In this document: positions 6,996 to 15,702 of the stretch, one piece after another
Position numbering within the stretch: the first letter of the stretch is position 1
Layout of the letters: every line of letters starts with the position of its first letter
From: CAZUGH01 sp964619785
GTDB taxonomy: Bacteria; Bacillota; Clostridia; Lachnospirales; Lachnospiraceae
Direction: 5' to 3'
NCBI GenBank assembly: GCA_964619785.1
Contig: CAZUGH010000033.1
Coordinates: forward strand, 1-19,204
Length of the DNA stretch: 19,204 nucleotides
The notes under the pieces: generated by a model
The model's database searches: none
The model's input: only the letters and a program-made list of their open reading frames with translations
What the model was told of the DNA's origin: nothing
Translations under genes and position numbers: made by a program

Positions 6996-9431
6996 ATGAA
7001 ATATGGTTATTTTGATGATTCTAATAAAGAATATGTAATTACCACACCAAAGACACCGTTGCCTTGGATCAATTACCTGGGAAGTAATAATTTCTTTTCA
7101 TTATTATCTAACACCTGCGGTGGTTATAGCTTCTACAAAGATGCCAAGCTACTTCGCCTCACCCGGTATCGTTATAATAACATACCATCTGATGAAGGCG
7201 GCCGTTACTTCTATATAAAGGAGAATGATTCTGTATGGAATCCAGGATGGCAGCCAGTCAAGGCTGAGCTCGATCATTATGAGTGCCGTCATGGAATGGG
7301 CTATAGTCGAATTGATTCTAGCAAGAACAACTTAGAAGCATCACTCCTTGCTTTTGTTCCTGTTCAGGATAATTGTGAAGTGAATCAGTTGACTCTAACC
7401 AATCAGTCAGATTCTGTGAAAGAATTTCAACTATTTTCCTATTTAGAGTTTTGTCTATGGAATGCCATGGATGATATGACTAACTTCCAGCGTAATCTCA
7501 ACATTGGAGAAGTTGAAGTAATTGGTTCTTCCATCTACCACAAGACGGAATACAGGGAACGTCGTAATCATTATGCTGTATATTCAGTTAATCAGCCAAT
7601 CGATGGTTTTGACACAAGCCGAGATGAGTTCTTAGGAGCATATCGTGGTGTAGCTAATCCAGAGGTTGTTGAGAATGGTCAAGCAAAGAATTCGATTGCA
7701 AGCGGATGGTCACCAATCGCTTCTCATCAATTCAATATTACATTGAAACCAGGCGAGAGTAAAACGATGATTTTCGTCTTGGGATATTTAGAAAACAAAG
7801 AAGAAGATAAATGGGAGGCACCTAATGTAATTAATAAGAAGCCTGCCGAGGAACTCCTCTCCCGTTATCAGACAACAGAACAGGTACAACAAGCTATGAA
7901 CGAGTTGTCTGACCACTGGAATCATCTCCTTTCCAAATATACTGTTGATTCTGATTGTAAAGAAGTTAACCGCATGGTAAATATTTGGAATCAATATCAG
8001 TGTATGGTTACCTTTAACATGTCACGTTCTGCTTCTTATTATGAATCGGGAACAGGTCGTGGTATGGGATTCCGTGATTCATGCCAGGATTTGCTTGGCT
8101 TTGTACACTTGATTCCAGAACGTGCTAGAGAAAGAATTATTGATATCGCTTCAACTCAATTTGAGGATGGAAGTGCTTATCATCAATATCAGCCTTTGAC
8201 CAAACGTGGAAACATGGATATCGGTAGTGGCTTCAATGATGATCCACTTTGGCTAATTGCTGGTGTCTATGCTTACATTAGTGAGTCTGGTGATTTTAGT
8301 ATATTAGACGAACGTGTTCCTTATGACAATGATGACACGAAAGCCACTTCGCTCTTTGAGCATTTGACTCGGTCATTTGACTATATTATGACTCATCTAG
8401 GACCTCACAGTCTTCCACTTATCGGTCGTGCCGATTGGAATGATTGTCTCAACCTGAACTGCTTCTCAAAGGAGCCAGGTGAATCCTTCCAGACCTTCGG
8501 TCCAAGCGAAGGACCTGTCGCTGAATCCGTTTTCATCGCAGGAATGTTCGTTAAATACGGCAAAGAATATGCTCTGTTATGTGATAAGACTGGTCGCTCA
8601 GAGGAAGCTGCTCGTGCAAATCAAGCAGTGGACGACATGTACCAGGCAATTCTCAAAGCCGGATGGGATGGCGAATGGTTCTTACGTGCCTATGATGCTT
8701 TTGGCGAGAAGATTGGTTCTAATGAGTGCGAAGAAGGTAAGATTTACATCGAGCCTCAGGGATTCTGTGTTCTAGCGGGCGTTGGTGTAGAAGAAGGTTT
8801 GGCTAAGAAAGCATTAGATTCTGTCGAGAAACACCTCGATACGAAGTATGGTATCGTCCTTCTCCAGCCACCTTACTCCAAGTATTATGTCAACCTTGGA
8901 GAGATTTCCTCTTATCCACCAGGCTATAAGGAAAATGCAGGTATCTTTTGTCACAATAACCCATGGATTTCAATTGCTGAGACTGTAATTGGTCGTGGTA
9001 ACCGTGCTTTTGATATCTATCGCAAGACTTGTCCTGCTTTCATCGAGGACATAAGCGAGATTCATCGAACAGAACCTTATGTATATTCACAAATGATTGC
9101 AGGTAAAGATGCCAAGTTCTTTGGTGAAGCAAAGAATAGCTGGCTTACCGGTACTGCTGCATGGACCTTTGTGAACATCTCCCAGTACATCTTGGGTGTA
9201 AAACCAACACTTGACGGATTGGGAATCAACCCTTGTGTACCAGCAGATTTCGGTGGATTCAAGTTGACAAGAAAATATCGTGATGTTGAATATCACATCG
9301 ATGTTCAAAATCCGAACCATGTCGAGAAAGGTATTACAAAACTTCTCGTTGATGGAATTGAAGTGCCTGGCACTGTCATTCCATACCATAACGACAAATC
9401 CTCTTATGATGTAACAGTCATTATGGGATAA
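6996..9431 (+). CDS. cbp: Cellobiose phosphorylase, GH94
   Basis: Cytosolic inverting phosphorylase of 811 residues, the length known for clostridial cellobiose phosphorylases and shorter than cellodextrin phosphorylases (about 980). It converts cellobiose plus phosphate to alpha-glucose 1-phosphate and glucose, saving ATP. The N-terminal beta-sandwich domain is followed by an (alpha/alpha)6 barrel. Visible key parts are GRGMGFRDSCQDLLG with Arg355 and Asp361 in the sugar site, and GRADWNDCLNLNCFS with Asp483 as the likely general acid. These keep a constant seven-residue offset from Arg362, Asp368 and Asp490 of the characterised Cellvibrio gilvus enzyme as I recall them. There is no signal peptide. 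The ATG is preceded by GGAG ten bases upstream. It is transcribed alone, divergent from the lacI-importer operon, and ends at a bidirectional terminator. Chitobiose or laminaribiose specificity in GH94 is possible but less likely given the motif context. Confidence 0.93.
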   Translation: MKYGYFDDSNKEYVITTPKTPLPWINYLGSNNFFSLLSNTCGGYSFYKDAKLLRLTRYRYNNIPSDEGGRYFYIKENDSVWNPGWQPVKAELDHYECRHGMGYSRIDSSKNNLEASLLAFVPVQDNCEVNQLTLTNQSDSVKEFQLFSYLEFCLWNAMDDMTNFQRNLNIGEVEVIGSSIYHKTEYRERRNHYAVYSVNQPIDGFDTSRDEFLGAYRGVANPEVVENGQAKNSIASGWSPIASHQFNITLKPGESKTMIFVLGYLENKEEDKWEAPNVINKKPAEELLSRYQTTEQVQQAMNELSDHWNHLLSKYTVDSDCKEVNRMVNIWNQYQCMVTFNMSRSASYYESGTGRGMGFRDSCQDLLGFVHLIPERARERIIDIASTQFEDGSAYHQYQPLTKRGNMDIGSGFNDDPLWLIAGVYAYISESGDFSILDERVPYDNDDTKATSLFEHLTRSFDYIMTHLGPHSLPLIGRADWNDCLNLNCFSKEPGESFQTFGPSEGPVAESVFIAGMFVKYGKEYALLCDKTGRSEEAARANQAVDDMYQAILKAGWDGEWFLRAYDAFGEKIGSNECEEGKIYIEPQGFCVLAGVGVEEGLAKKALDSVEKHLDTKYGIVLLQPPYSKYYVNLGEISSYPPGYKENAGIFCHNNPWISIAETVIGRGNRAFDIYRKTCPAFIEDISEIHRTEPYVYSQMIAGKDAKFFGEAKNSWLTGTAAWTFVNISQYILGVKPTLDGLGINPCVPADFGGFKLTRKYRDVEYHIDVQNPNHVEKGITKLLVDGIEVPGTVIPYHNDKSSYDVTVIMG

Positions 9432-9480
9432 TCATAATTCTTCCTTTTTTCAACATACCGCTTTGGCGGGCAAACGAAAA

Positions 9481-9511
9481 GAAGGTGTCACGATTTGTTC
9501 GTGGCACCTTC
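9481..9511. terminator. Bidirectional rho-independent terminator between cellobiose phosphorylase and dihydrofolate reductase genes
   Basis: Inverted repeat GAAGGTGTCACGA (9481-9493) / TCGTGGCACCTTC (9499-9511) with loop TTTGT and one G-U pair, a 13-bp stem. It is followed on the plus strand by CTTTTAATT and preceded by CGAAAA, which reads as TTTTCG on the minus strand. It therefore serves both convergent units. The minus-strand stop codon at 9515-9517 is only three bases from the stem. Confidence 0.85.
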
Positions 9512-9514
9512 CTT

Positions 9515-9985
9515 TTAATTAACTTTTTCATATATCTCAAACCAATACTGAATGTTCTCATACTCAAACCGCTCACTCTGGTGCATCAGCTTCAAGTTTT
9601 TTTCTTTTTGAATATTAGGAAAATAGACATCAGCCTTTTTATTCCCTATTATTCGTGTTAAATATACCCTCTTAGCATAAGGCAGGAATTCTTCATATAT
9701 TTGAGCTCCACCAATCACCACACAGTCTTTCTGATACCATTGATCCGAATGGTGACTAATTTCAAATCCAGTAGCTTCTAATTCATTTTGTTTTGTAAGC
9801 ACGACGTTAATTCGTCCTGAGAGAGGTTGTTTCCCTGGTAGGCTCTCCATTGTCTTTCGCCCCATCACAATTGTTTTTCCCATTGTCAATTGACGAAACC
9901 GTTCCATATCCTGTGGAATGTGGTATAACAATTCTCCTTGATATCCAAGTCCTCCATCCTCTGTCACTGCTGCTATGATAATCAC
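9515..9985 (-). CDS. folA: Dihydrofolate reductase
   Basis: Chromosomal-type dihydrofolate reductase of 156 residues, which reduces dihydrofolate to tetrahydrofolate with NADPH in the cytosol. Visible family marks are the N-terminal strand MIIIAAVTEDGGLGYQGELLYHIPQDM, where Asp26 is the catalytic acid in the usual position, the NADPH-binding stretches GKTIVMGRKTMESLPGKQPLSGR, and VVIGGAQIYEEFLP with the conserved Gly-Gly. Residues LLYHIP replace the common LPWHLP, a normal variant in clostridia. The start is GTG at 9985, overlapping the hflX stop as GTGA, with GGAGGG five bases upstream inside hflX. It is the last gene of the five-gene operon and is followed directly by the bidirectional terminator. 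Confidence 0.95.
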   Translation of the reverse strand: MIIIAAVTEDGGLGYQGELLYHIPQDMERFRQLTMGKTIVMGRKTMESLPGKQPLSGRINVVLTKQNELEATGFEISHHSDQWYQKDCVVIGGAQIYEEFLPYAKRVYLTRIIGNKKADVYFPNIQKEKNLKLMHQSERFEYENIQYWFEIYEKVN

Positions 9986-11244
9986 AAAATCCCTCCAACA
10001 AACTCACTTGGTATAGAAGCTTCTACGTAGATTCCATTTTCCCGATATTCTTCTATGTCTAGATGACCATACTTTCGAATCCGCTGCAATTTGCCCGCTT
10101 CTTCATATGAGAATACTTTCTCGATTCGAACAAATCCAGCATTCAGTATCGTGACTACTTCTTGAAGTAGTTCCTCTAAGCCTTCATTTTCTTTCGCTGA
10201 GATCCGTATCACATGATCTGTCTTTGGGTCCTTGAAGATTTCTCCACTTACGACTTGGTCCATTTTATTAAAAGCAGTCAAAATTGGTTTATCTTCCACT
10301 CCTAATTCTTTCAATGTATCACAAACCACCTCCATATGCTTTTCATATTTGGGATTTGAAGCATCGACAACATGTAATATCATATCTGCATATTTAGCTT
10401 CTTCCAATGTGCTTCGAAATGCATCAATTAGATGATGTGGCAGCTTATTGATAAATCCAACAGTATCTGTAAATAGAATCTTTTGTCCATTCTCCATCTC
10501 ATAGCTTCGAGTCGTCGGATCAAGTGTGGCAAACAGTTTGTCCTCTTCTAATACATCCGCCGATGTCAGATGATTTAAGAGGGTTGATTTACCCGCATTG
10601 GTATATCCTACAATCGCAACTACTGGTGTTGCATTACGATCTCTCTGACTTCGCAACACTTCTCGTGAACGTTTCACATCTTTTAATTCGCGGTAGAGAT
10701 ATGTCATACGGTCCTTAATCAGTCGACGGTCAAGTTCTAGTTTTTTCTCACCTGGTCCTTTGGAGCCAATACCCATTCCAGCGCTCGAACCACCCGTACG
10801 TGATAATGAGCTTCTTAACCCAATCAACCGAGAGGAACGATAACGCAACTGAGCCAACTCGATTTGCAATTTTCCTTCTCTTGTTCTTGCACGTCCTGCA
10901 AAAATATCAAGTATCATAACTGTTCGGTCAATCACTTTGCTCTGTAAAATATCCTGTAGATTACCTAACTGAGCCGGCGATAGTTCATCATCACACACGA
11001 CAGCATCCGCCTCTACTTCTTGTATCAATTGCAATAGTTCATCAACTTTTCCTTTTCCGATATAAGTGCCTGGATGTATCGTCTCACGATTCTGCACCAT
11101 ACGCCCAACAACCTGTGCACCTGCAGTCTGCGAAAGTTCTTCTAATTCATCTAAAGAAGCATATACATCTTCTCCATTATCTGTATCAACCGCAAGTAAA
11201 ACAACTCGTTCTTTCTGTTCTTGGGTGTCATATGTTTCTGGCAA
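9982..11244 (-). CDS. hflX: Ribosome-associated GTPase HflX
   Basis: HflX GTPase of 420 residues, which binds the large ribosomal subunit and can split stalled ribosomes under stress. The N-terminal HflX domain includes GTYIGKGKVDELLQLI and the linker with RTGGSSAGMGIGSKGPGEKKLELDRR. The G domain then shows G1 GYTNAGKST at 213-221, G2 around LFATLDPTTRS, G3 DTVGF, G4 NKMD and G5 ISAKEN. The C-terminal part is short, ending EFVGGIL. The start is TTG at 11244: no in-frame ATG lies nearby, and AGGAG is placed about nine bases upstream. It follows the TPR lipoprotein gene by 19 bases and overlaps folA by four, so it belongs to the same operon. Confidence 0.95.
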   Translation of the reverse strand: MPETYDTQEQKERVVLLAVDTDNGEDVYASLDELEELSQTAGAQVVGRMVQNRETIHPGTYIGKGKVDELLQLIQEVEADAVVCDDELSPAQLGNLQDILQSKVIDRTVMILDIFAGRARTREGKLQIELAQLRYRSSRLIGLRSSLSRTGGSSAGMGIGSKGPGEKKLELDRRLIKDRMTYLYRELKDVKRSREVLRSQRDRNATPVVAIVGYTNAGKSTLLNHLTSADVLEEDKLFATLDPTTRSYEMENGQKILFTDTVGFINKLPHHLIDAFRSTLEEAKYADMILHVVDASNPKYEKHMEVVCDTLKELGVEDKPILTAFNKMDQVVSGEIFKDPKTDHVIRISAKENEGLEELLQEVVTILNAGFVRIEKVFSYEEAGKLQRIRKYGHLDIEEYRENGIYVEASIPSEFVGGIL

Positions 11245-11263
11245 ACAATCACTCTCCTGTCTA

Positions 11264-12355
11264 TTATCTCGTAACCTTAGCCGTTATAGCTGGGTTTTTC
11301 TCTAGCTCTTTTAGTTTATTCAGGAAACGATCATCCTTCGTATACAGAGTTGCGTACTCTTCTACACAATCATATGCTTTTTGCAACTCATCTAATTGTT
11401 CATACACAGTCACCTGACTAAAACGCAAGTTCTCTAATTCAGTATCCGTCCCCTTCATAGCAATACCTTTTTCAATCCAAGTCATCGCCTTTTTGCACTT
11501 TTCTAACTTAATATAACAATCAGATATGTAGGTACATAATTGTATACTTTCATCTGCGCCACTCTTCTCTATATATGTTTGGAACGTTTCGATAGCTTGG
11601 TCATACTTCTTATTCTGTGAATAGATTTCTCCTAAATACATATAACTCTCCGGATATGTATCTTTCACTTCTTCGAGTGTTGCTGTTGCTTCCTCATACT
11701 CGCCCGTATAGAACTGAAGGCGTGCATACATATATTTATCTTCTGTGGTCGATGGTGTCTGGTTCAATCCTTTGTCAAGCGTATCATCGGCCTGTTCGTA
11801 TTTTCCAAGAGCAATCTCCGATTTATAACGTCCTACATAAGCACTTATCTTCGTATCATCGAGTGACAAGGCGCTTCCATATGTCGTATAGGCACCCTTC
11901 ATGTCACCTTTAATTTCCTGAACTGCTCCTAAATACAGATAGGCATCTAGATTAAGTTCTGGAAGCTCACCAATATTAATTGCCTTTTCTAGATTTTTCT
12001 GTGCGTCGTCATATTTTTTCTGATAGTAATAAGCGATTCCCAATCCACGATAAGCTCGTTTGTTATTTTCTTTGTTCTCATCCTCACCAGAAGTAATCGC
12101 TTTCTGATAGCTGCTAACAGCCTCACCATATCGTTTTAACTGCACAAGTGTTGTTGCATAGTTAATATAGTACAATGGTTCTTCTGTATTCTTACTGATT
12201 GCCGTTCCCAAAAGCTTGCATGCTTCCTCATAATTACCAGATTTCATAGCAACAATACCTTTGTTATAATCGTTTGTTCCTTTGTCTGCTGAACAGCCTG
12301 TGCACAACACGATAGTCAATACCAATAAAAGTGCACCCGTCAATAATTTTTTCAT
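11264..12355 (-). CDS. TPR-repeat lipoprotein
   Basis: Protein of 363 residues with a lipoprotein signal (MKKLLTGALLLVLTIVLCTGC, lipidated Cys at residue 21), so it is anchored on the outer face of the membrane. The rest is a continuous array of tetratricopeptide repeats, roughly eight to nine 34-residue units. Recognisable examples are YNKGIVAMKSGNYEEACKLL, YRGLGIAYYYQKKYDDAQKN, YLYLGAVQEIKGDMKGAY, and the unit with EIYSQNKKYDQAIETFQTYI. TPR arrays hold partner proteins; the partner is not known. Its ATG overlaps the stop of the DUF308 gene (ATGA), with GGAG about 11 bases upstream. Its position between a flagellin-glycosyltransferase gene and hflX does not settle its role. Confidence 0.88.
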   Translation of the reverse strand: MKKLLTGALLLVLTIVLCTGCSADKGTNDYNKGIVAMKSGNYEEACKLLGTAISKNTEEPLYYINYATTLVQLKRYGEAVSSYQKAITSGEDENKENNKRAYRGLGIAYYYQKKYDDAQKNLEKAINIGELPELNLDAYLYLGAVQEIKGDMKGAYTTYGSALSLDDTKISAYVGRYKSEIALGKYEQADDTLDKGLNQTPSTTEDKYMYARLQFYTGEYEEATATLEEVKDTYPESYMYLGEIYSQNKKYDQAIETFQTYIEKSGADESIQLCTYISDCYIKLEKCKKAMTWIEKGIAMKGTDTELENLRFSQVTVYEQLDELQKAYDCVEEYATLYTKDDRFLNKLKELEKNPAITAKVTR

Positions 12356-12942
12356 TCGTCTTCTTTCTCCTTTACCAGTTCAAGCTCAGTACTTTCCTTA
12401 CCAAGTCGAATCACTTTTGTAATAATAATTAATATAACCAAATCACTCACACCACTAAACAGCATAGAGACGCCCAGCATAACAATCAATCCTCTCGCAT
12501 CTGCGATAAACGGATTCCAAAGGGCAATCACACCGAGTCCCGTATTGATTAATCCAATCAATAAAATGACCCACCAGTAATGATAATGATTCTTGTTCAA
12601 AAATAATGAATTTTGCAATTTTCCTGCTCCATCAAATACAACAACAATGGCCAGTATAATTAACACCATATTATGAACCATCTCTTGGCGCATTCCGACA
12701 AAGCACGCACATATTCCAAGTGAAACACCAATGCTTAAGGCATTCCCCAGTTCATCCGGATTTCTAAGCTGCATTAAAAATCGGATTAGATAAGTGACAG
12801 CTACAATTCCTAGACCGATTGCCACAATCTGCCCCATCGTTGCGACGCTCAACTGTGGGCGAAGGATAAACAATGTACCTAACAGACAGAGCAACACACC
12901 AATCACAACTGCATTCACACGAACTTCACTAATTTTCTTCAT
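12352..12942 (-). CDS. DUF308 (HdeD-like) membrane protein
   Basis: Integral membrane protein of 196 residues with about six hydrophobic segments in three repeated hairpins, each with a small basic or polar turn. This matches the DUF308/HdeD repeat family (example segments: VNAVVIGVLLCLLGTLFILRP, ending in Pro before a short loop, and WWVILLIGLINTGLGVIAL followed by WNPF). The C-terminus is a charged cytosolic tail ending KEKEDE. Family members are linked to acid or envelope stress in enterobacteria, but no activity is established for Firmicute forms. The ATG lies 14 bases inside the end of the glycosyltransferase gene with AGAGG about nine bases upstream, and its stop overlaps the TPR gene, so translation is coupled on both sides. 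Confidence 0.82.
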   Translation of the reverse strand: MKKISEVRVNAVVIGVLLCLLGTLFILRPQLSVATMGQIVAIGLGIVAVTYLIRFLMQLRNPDELGNALSIGVSLGICACFVGMRQEMVHNMVLIILAIVVVFDGAGKLQNSLFLNKNHYHYWWVILLIGLINTGLGVIALWNPFIADARGLIVMLGVSMLFSGVSDLVILIIITKVIRLGKESTELELVKEKEDE

Positions 12943-14554
12943 TGGCTAATACCTCTTTCATCGTCTTAATCTTCATTCCTTGTATCTTAGCACCACCTTC
13001 TGTGGCGTCGATAAGCTCAATCTCGGATTCTCTTGCAATGCGCCTCTCAATCCACTGTTTATACATCAGTAGATTACGACTTGTCGGCACCATGTCACCA
13101 TCAACACTTTCTACCATGATACTATCCTCAGGACATATATCTTTATAATTTTGGCTATGATGAGAACGATTTCCTGTAAATGCCATATCAAGTCCAAGGA
13201 AAACGAGCCGTTTCGCTCCCATCTGAATCAGATAATCAAGTGCTGTAGTCATAACCGAACTTCCTGACTCCACAAGCATTTCCTCTCGCTTTATCGCATA
13301 GCGTTCCGCCTCGTAAAATCCCTTCTGATACATAATATAGGTATCACCTTGATATTTCTTTGCAATCTGATGATACGTAGTTGATAAAATAATCAATGGG
13401 ACATTGCAATCCTCTAAACCCTTAATATGCGTATACACAGGTCGTTTGGGATCTGTAATCATCACATAATCAGGACGTATTTTCTCTGCTAATAACCTAC
13501 GAAGAGAAGTCCCTACTGTGAACAAAACACTATTCTTTGGCCTTTTCCTTAGTAAATCAATATTCTTATCAAGTGAAGGACCACCAGCTACGACATACAC
13601 ATCTTTGTTTTGAAAAACACTACGAAGACTAGACGCCATCTTCGTAACTTCTTGATTATTTTGTAAAAAATTATATACTAATGCCTCTCGATATCGTATC
13701 ATATTATCATAATCCACATAGATTTGCATCATACTCTCTCTCAATTTAGGATTACAAATACATGAAATGGATGGATAATGAAAGCAAACCTTATCTGTCT
13801 CTCCAAGCCTTGACGAGTTTTGTATAAACTGTTGATAATCAGGGTCATAAACAATCTCAACATTCTCAAAATTTGCTAAGGCTGCACTAACCATACTATA
13901 CCCTGCCATTAACTCAATTATGTGAGGATCTGATTCATAAACGGTAAATACCACTTCGGGATTGTGGCTTGCCATCTCGACAATATGCATTCCCATACCA
14001 AGTCCCAAAACATGATAATGCTCGCCACCTGCTTCGCGCCACCGTTGTCCTCTCCCCCAATCTTCTAGTGAAGAACAATGATTCGAGTGCAAATAGTACC
14101 AGTTCTCATCTCTCTGTACAGCTAGCGTAACCTCTCCTGAAGATGTATACTCCAATCGATATCCCATCTTTGCCCACTCATCTACTTGATATCCACAAGT
14201 TGGAATATGAAACCGAGATAACATGTTCGCAACAATATCATCCTGTAAATAGAAATCATCATTTATCTGAGACTCCATGTATTGTATCACCACTGGTCTC
14301 ACTGCAAGTTCCATATAATCTGCTAGTAAAACATAATCGCCTTCTGCCATATACTTCTGAATCGACTCAACACAAGGCATAACAAAATCCATAATCTCTG
14401 GCACATGGCCAACACGTTCTAGGGCATTCCAGAACTCAATCATGAGACCATTTGCATCACTATTTGCTTGAGCTCGATAACAATACACAACTTGATCTAT
14501 TATTTTGATAAGATATGAACTCTTTTTTCTTTGTTCAAAGCATTCTTTGTTCAT
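12929..14554 (-). CDS. Maf-type motility-associated glycosyltransferase (DUF115 / 6-hydroxymethylpterin pyrophosphokinase MptE-like fold)
   Basis: Protein of 541 residues of the Maf (motility-associated factor) family, cytosolic enzymes that transfer nonulosonic acids such as pseudaminic, legionaminic or sialic acid onto flagellin Ser/Thr before export. An N-terminal Rossmann-like domain shows HVLGLGMGMHIVEMA at about 181-195. The DUF115 core begins DVYVVAGGPSLDKN at about 318-331. It continues with PDYVMITDP at 361-369 and SSVMTTALDYLIQMGAKRL then VFLGLDMAFT at 432-460, the family's defining blocks. ATG at 14554 follows AAAGGGGG. It starts the five-gene minus operon and diverges from neuB, supporting use of the sialic-acid-type donor made by NeuC/NeuB/NeuA. 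No flagellin gene is in view, so the acceptor is inferred. Confidence 0.88.
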   Translation of the reverse strand: MNKECFEQRKKSSYLIKIIDQVVYCYRAQANSDANGLMIEFWNALERVGHVPEIMDFVMPCVESIQKYMAEGDYVLLADYMELAVRPVVIQYMESQINDDFYLQDDIVANMLSRFHIPTCGYQVDEWAKMGYRLEYTSSGEVTLAVQRDENWYYLHSNHCSSLEDWGRGQRWREAGGEHYHVLGLGMGMHIVEMASHNPEVVFTVYESDPHIIELMAGYSMVSAALANFENVEIVYDPDYQQFIQNSSRLGETDKVCFHYPSISCICNPKLRESMMQIYVDYDNMIRYREALVYNFLQNNQEVTKMASSLRSVFQNKDVYVVAGGPSLDKNIDLLRKRPKNSVLFTVGTSLRRLLAEKIRPDYVMITDPKRPVYTHIKGLEDCNVPLIILSTTYHQIAKKYQGDTYIMYQKGFYEAERYAIKREEMLVESGSSVMTTALDYLIQMGAKRLVFLGLDMAFTGNRSHHSQNYKDICPEDSIMVESVDGDMVPTSRNLLMYKQWIERRIARESEIELIDATEGGAKIQGMKIKTMKEVLANEEN

Positions 14555-14598
14555 GTAAATCCCCCTTTAACTACTAATTTTACTATATCTTCTTAATT

Positions 14599-14627
14599 GT
14601 GACAACAAATTTTCCGATAAATATAAT
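14599..14627 (+). promoter_or_regulatory. Candidate promoter for neuB
   Basis: GTGACA (14599-14604), a 17-base spacer, then a perfect TATAAT (14622-14627). The predicted start is near 14634, leaving a short leader of about 19 bases with the AAAGG ribosome site. The promoter of the opposite glycosyltransferase operon must lie in the same 98-bp gap. TATAGT at 14582-14587 on the minus strand is a possible -10 box, but I see no good -35 box for it. Confidence 0.5.
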
Positions 14628-14652
14628 AACACATTGAAAGGATGGACAAATT

Positions 14653-15702
14653 ATGTCTCATAAAACATTTCAAATAGATCAAATTAAAGTAGGAATCGGA
14701 GAGCAACCACTCGTCATCCCCGAGATTGGAATCAATCATAATGGAAGTCTTAAGACCGCCAAAGAGATGGCACTCGCTGCACACCGTGCTGGTGCTAGAC
14801 TAATCAAGCATCAAACTCATGTAGTAGCGGACGAGATGTCTGCAGCTGCAAAAAAAGTCATTCCTGGTAATGCTGATATCTCAATCTATGATATTATGTC
14901 ACAATGTGCACTTGGCGAAAGCGAGGAGCGCGACTTCAAAGATTACGTTGAAAGTCTAGGCATGGCATTCATCAGCACTCCTTTTTCCCGTGCTGCTGCC
15001 GAACGTCTTGAACAATTTGGTGTGCATGCCTATAAAATTGGTTCTGGTGAATTAAACAATTATCCTCTGATTGACCATGTAGCATCCTTTGGCAAACCAA
15101 TGATCGTTTCAACCGGAATGAACGACATGCACGCAATCGAAAAAGCAACGGATATCTTGATTTCTCACAAGGTACCATTTGCTTTGCTTCATACAACTAA
15201 TATCTACCCCACAGCTCCTTCCTTAATTCGTTTAGGTGCCATGGAGGAATTGATGAAAGCCTATCCTGATGTTCCTATTGGGCTCTCTGACCATTCATTA
15301 AATAACAACGCTTGCATCGCCGCCATGACACTAGGAGCTTGTATCGTAGAAAGGCACTTCACTGATACGATGAACCGTGTTGGCCCAGATATCACCTGCT
15401 CAATGGATGAAAATGAACTTGGCAGACTTCTCGAAGCAGCAAAAGAAATCCCTCAGATGCTAGGTGGCACAAAAAAAGCTGCTCCCGAAGAACAGCCTAC
15501 AATCGATTTTGCCTTTGCCACCGTTGTTGCTATACACGATATCGAACCCGGCGAGCCCTTCACTCGCGACAATCTATGGGTAAAGCGTCCTGGAACAGGT
15601 GGAATTCTCGCCGAACACTATGAAGATATCTTAGGAAAATGTGCTGCTTGCCCTATTGCAAATGACACCCAGCTTACTTCCGATATGATTCAGGATAAAT
15701 AA
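14653..15702 (+). CDS. neuB: N-acetylneuraminate synthase (sialic acid synthase)
   Basis: Enzyme of 349 residues that condenses phosphoenolpyruvate with N-acetylmannosamine to give Neu5Ac. The TIM-barrel part shows PEIGINHNGSLKTAKEMA at about 23-40, LIKHQTHVVADEMS at 50-63, YKIGSGELNNYPLI at 127-140 and GLSDHSLNN, with VERHFT and CSMDENEL towards the barrel end. A C-terminal SAF (antifreeze-like) domain follows from about residue 285, containing LWVKRPGTGG. The KHQTH variant and the PGNADISIYDIMSQCAL stretch closely resemble, from memory, meningococcal-type Neu5Ac synthase more than legionaminate or pseudaminate synthases. It is the only gene on the plus strand in this half, divergent from the Maf operon, and it overlaps neuA by 13 bases tail to tail with no terminator between them. 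Confidence 0.92.
   Translation: MSHKTFQIDQIKVGIGEQPLVIPEIGINHNGSLKTAKEMALAAHRAGARLIKHQTHVVADEMSAAAKKVIPGNADISIYDIMSQCALGESEERDFKDYVESLGMAFISTPFSRAAAERLEQFGVHAYKIGSGELNNYPLIDHVASFGKPMIVSTGMNDMHAIEKATDILISHKVPFALLHTTNIYPTAPSLIRLGAMEELMKAYPDVPIGLSDHSLNNNACIAAMTLGACIVERHFTDTMNRVGPDITCSMDENELGRLLEAAKEIPQMLGGTKKAAPEEQPTIDFAFATVVAIHDIEPGEPFTRDNLWVKRPGTGGILAEHYEDILGKCAACPIANDTQLTSDMIQDK

Noticed and set aside
8479..8775. 98-codon plus-strand frame inside cellobiose phosphorylase
   Set aside because: Frame shadow inside the GH94 catalytic domain, with no independent start signal.
9459..9470. Small CCGC/GCGG hairpin just before the main terminator
   Set aside because: Only four base pairs with no following T-run. 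The 9481-9511 stem accounts for termination.
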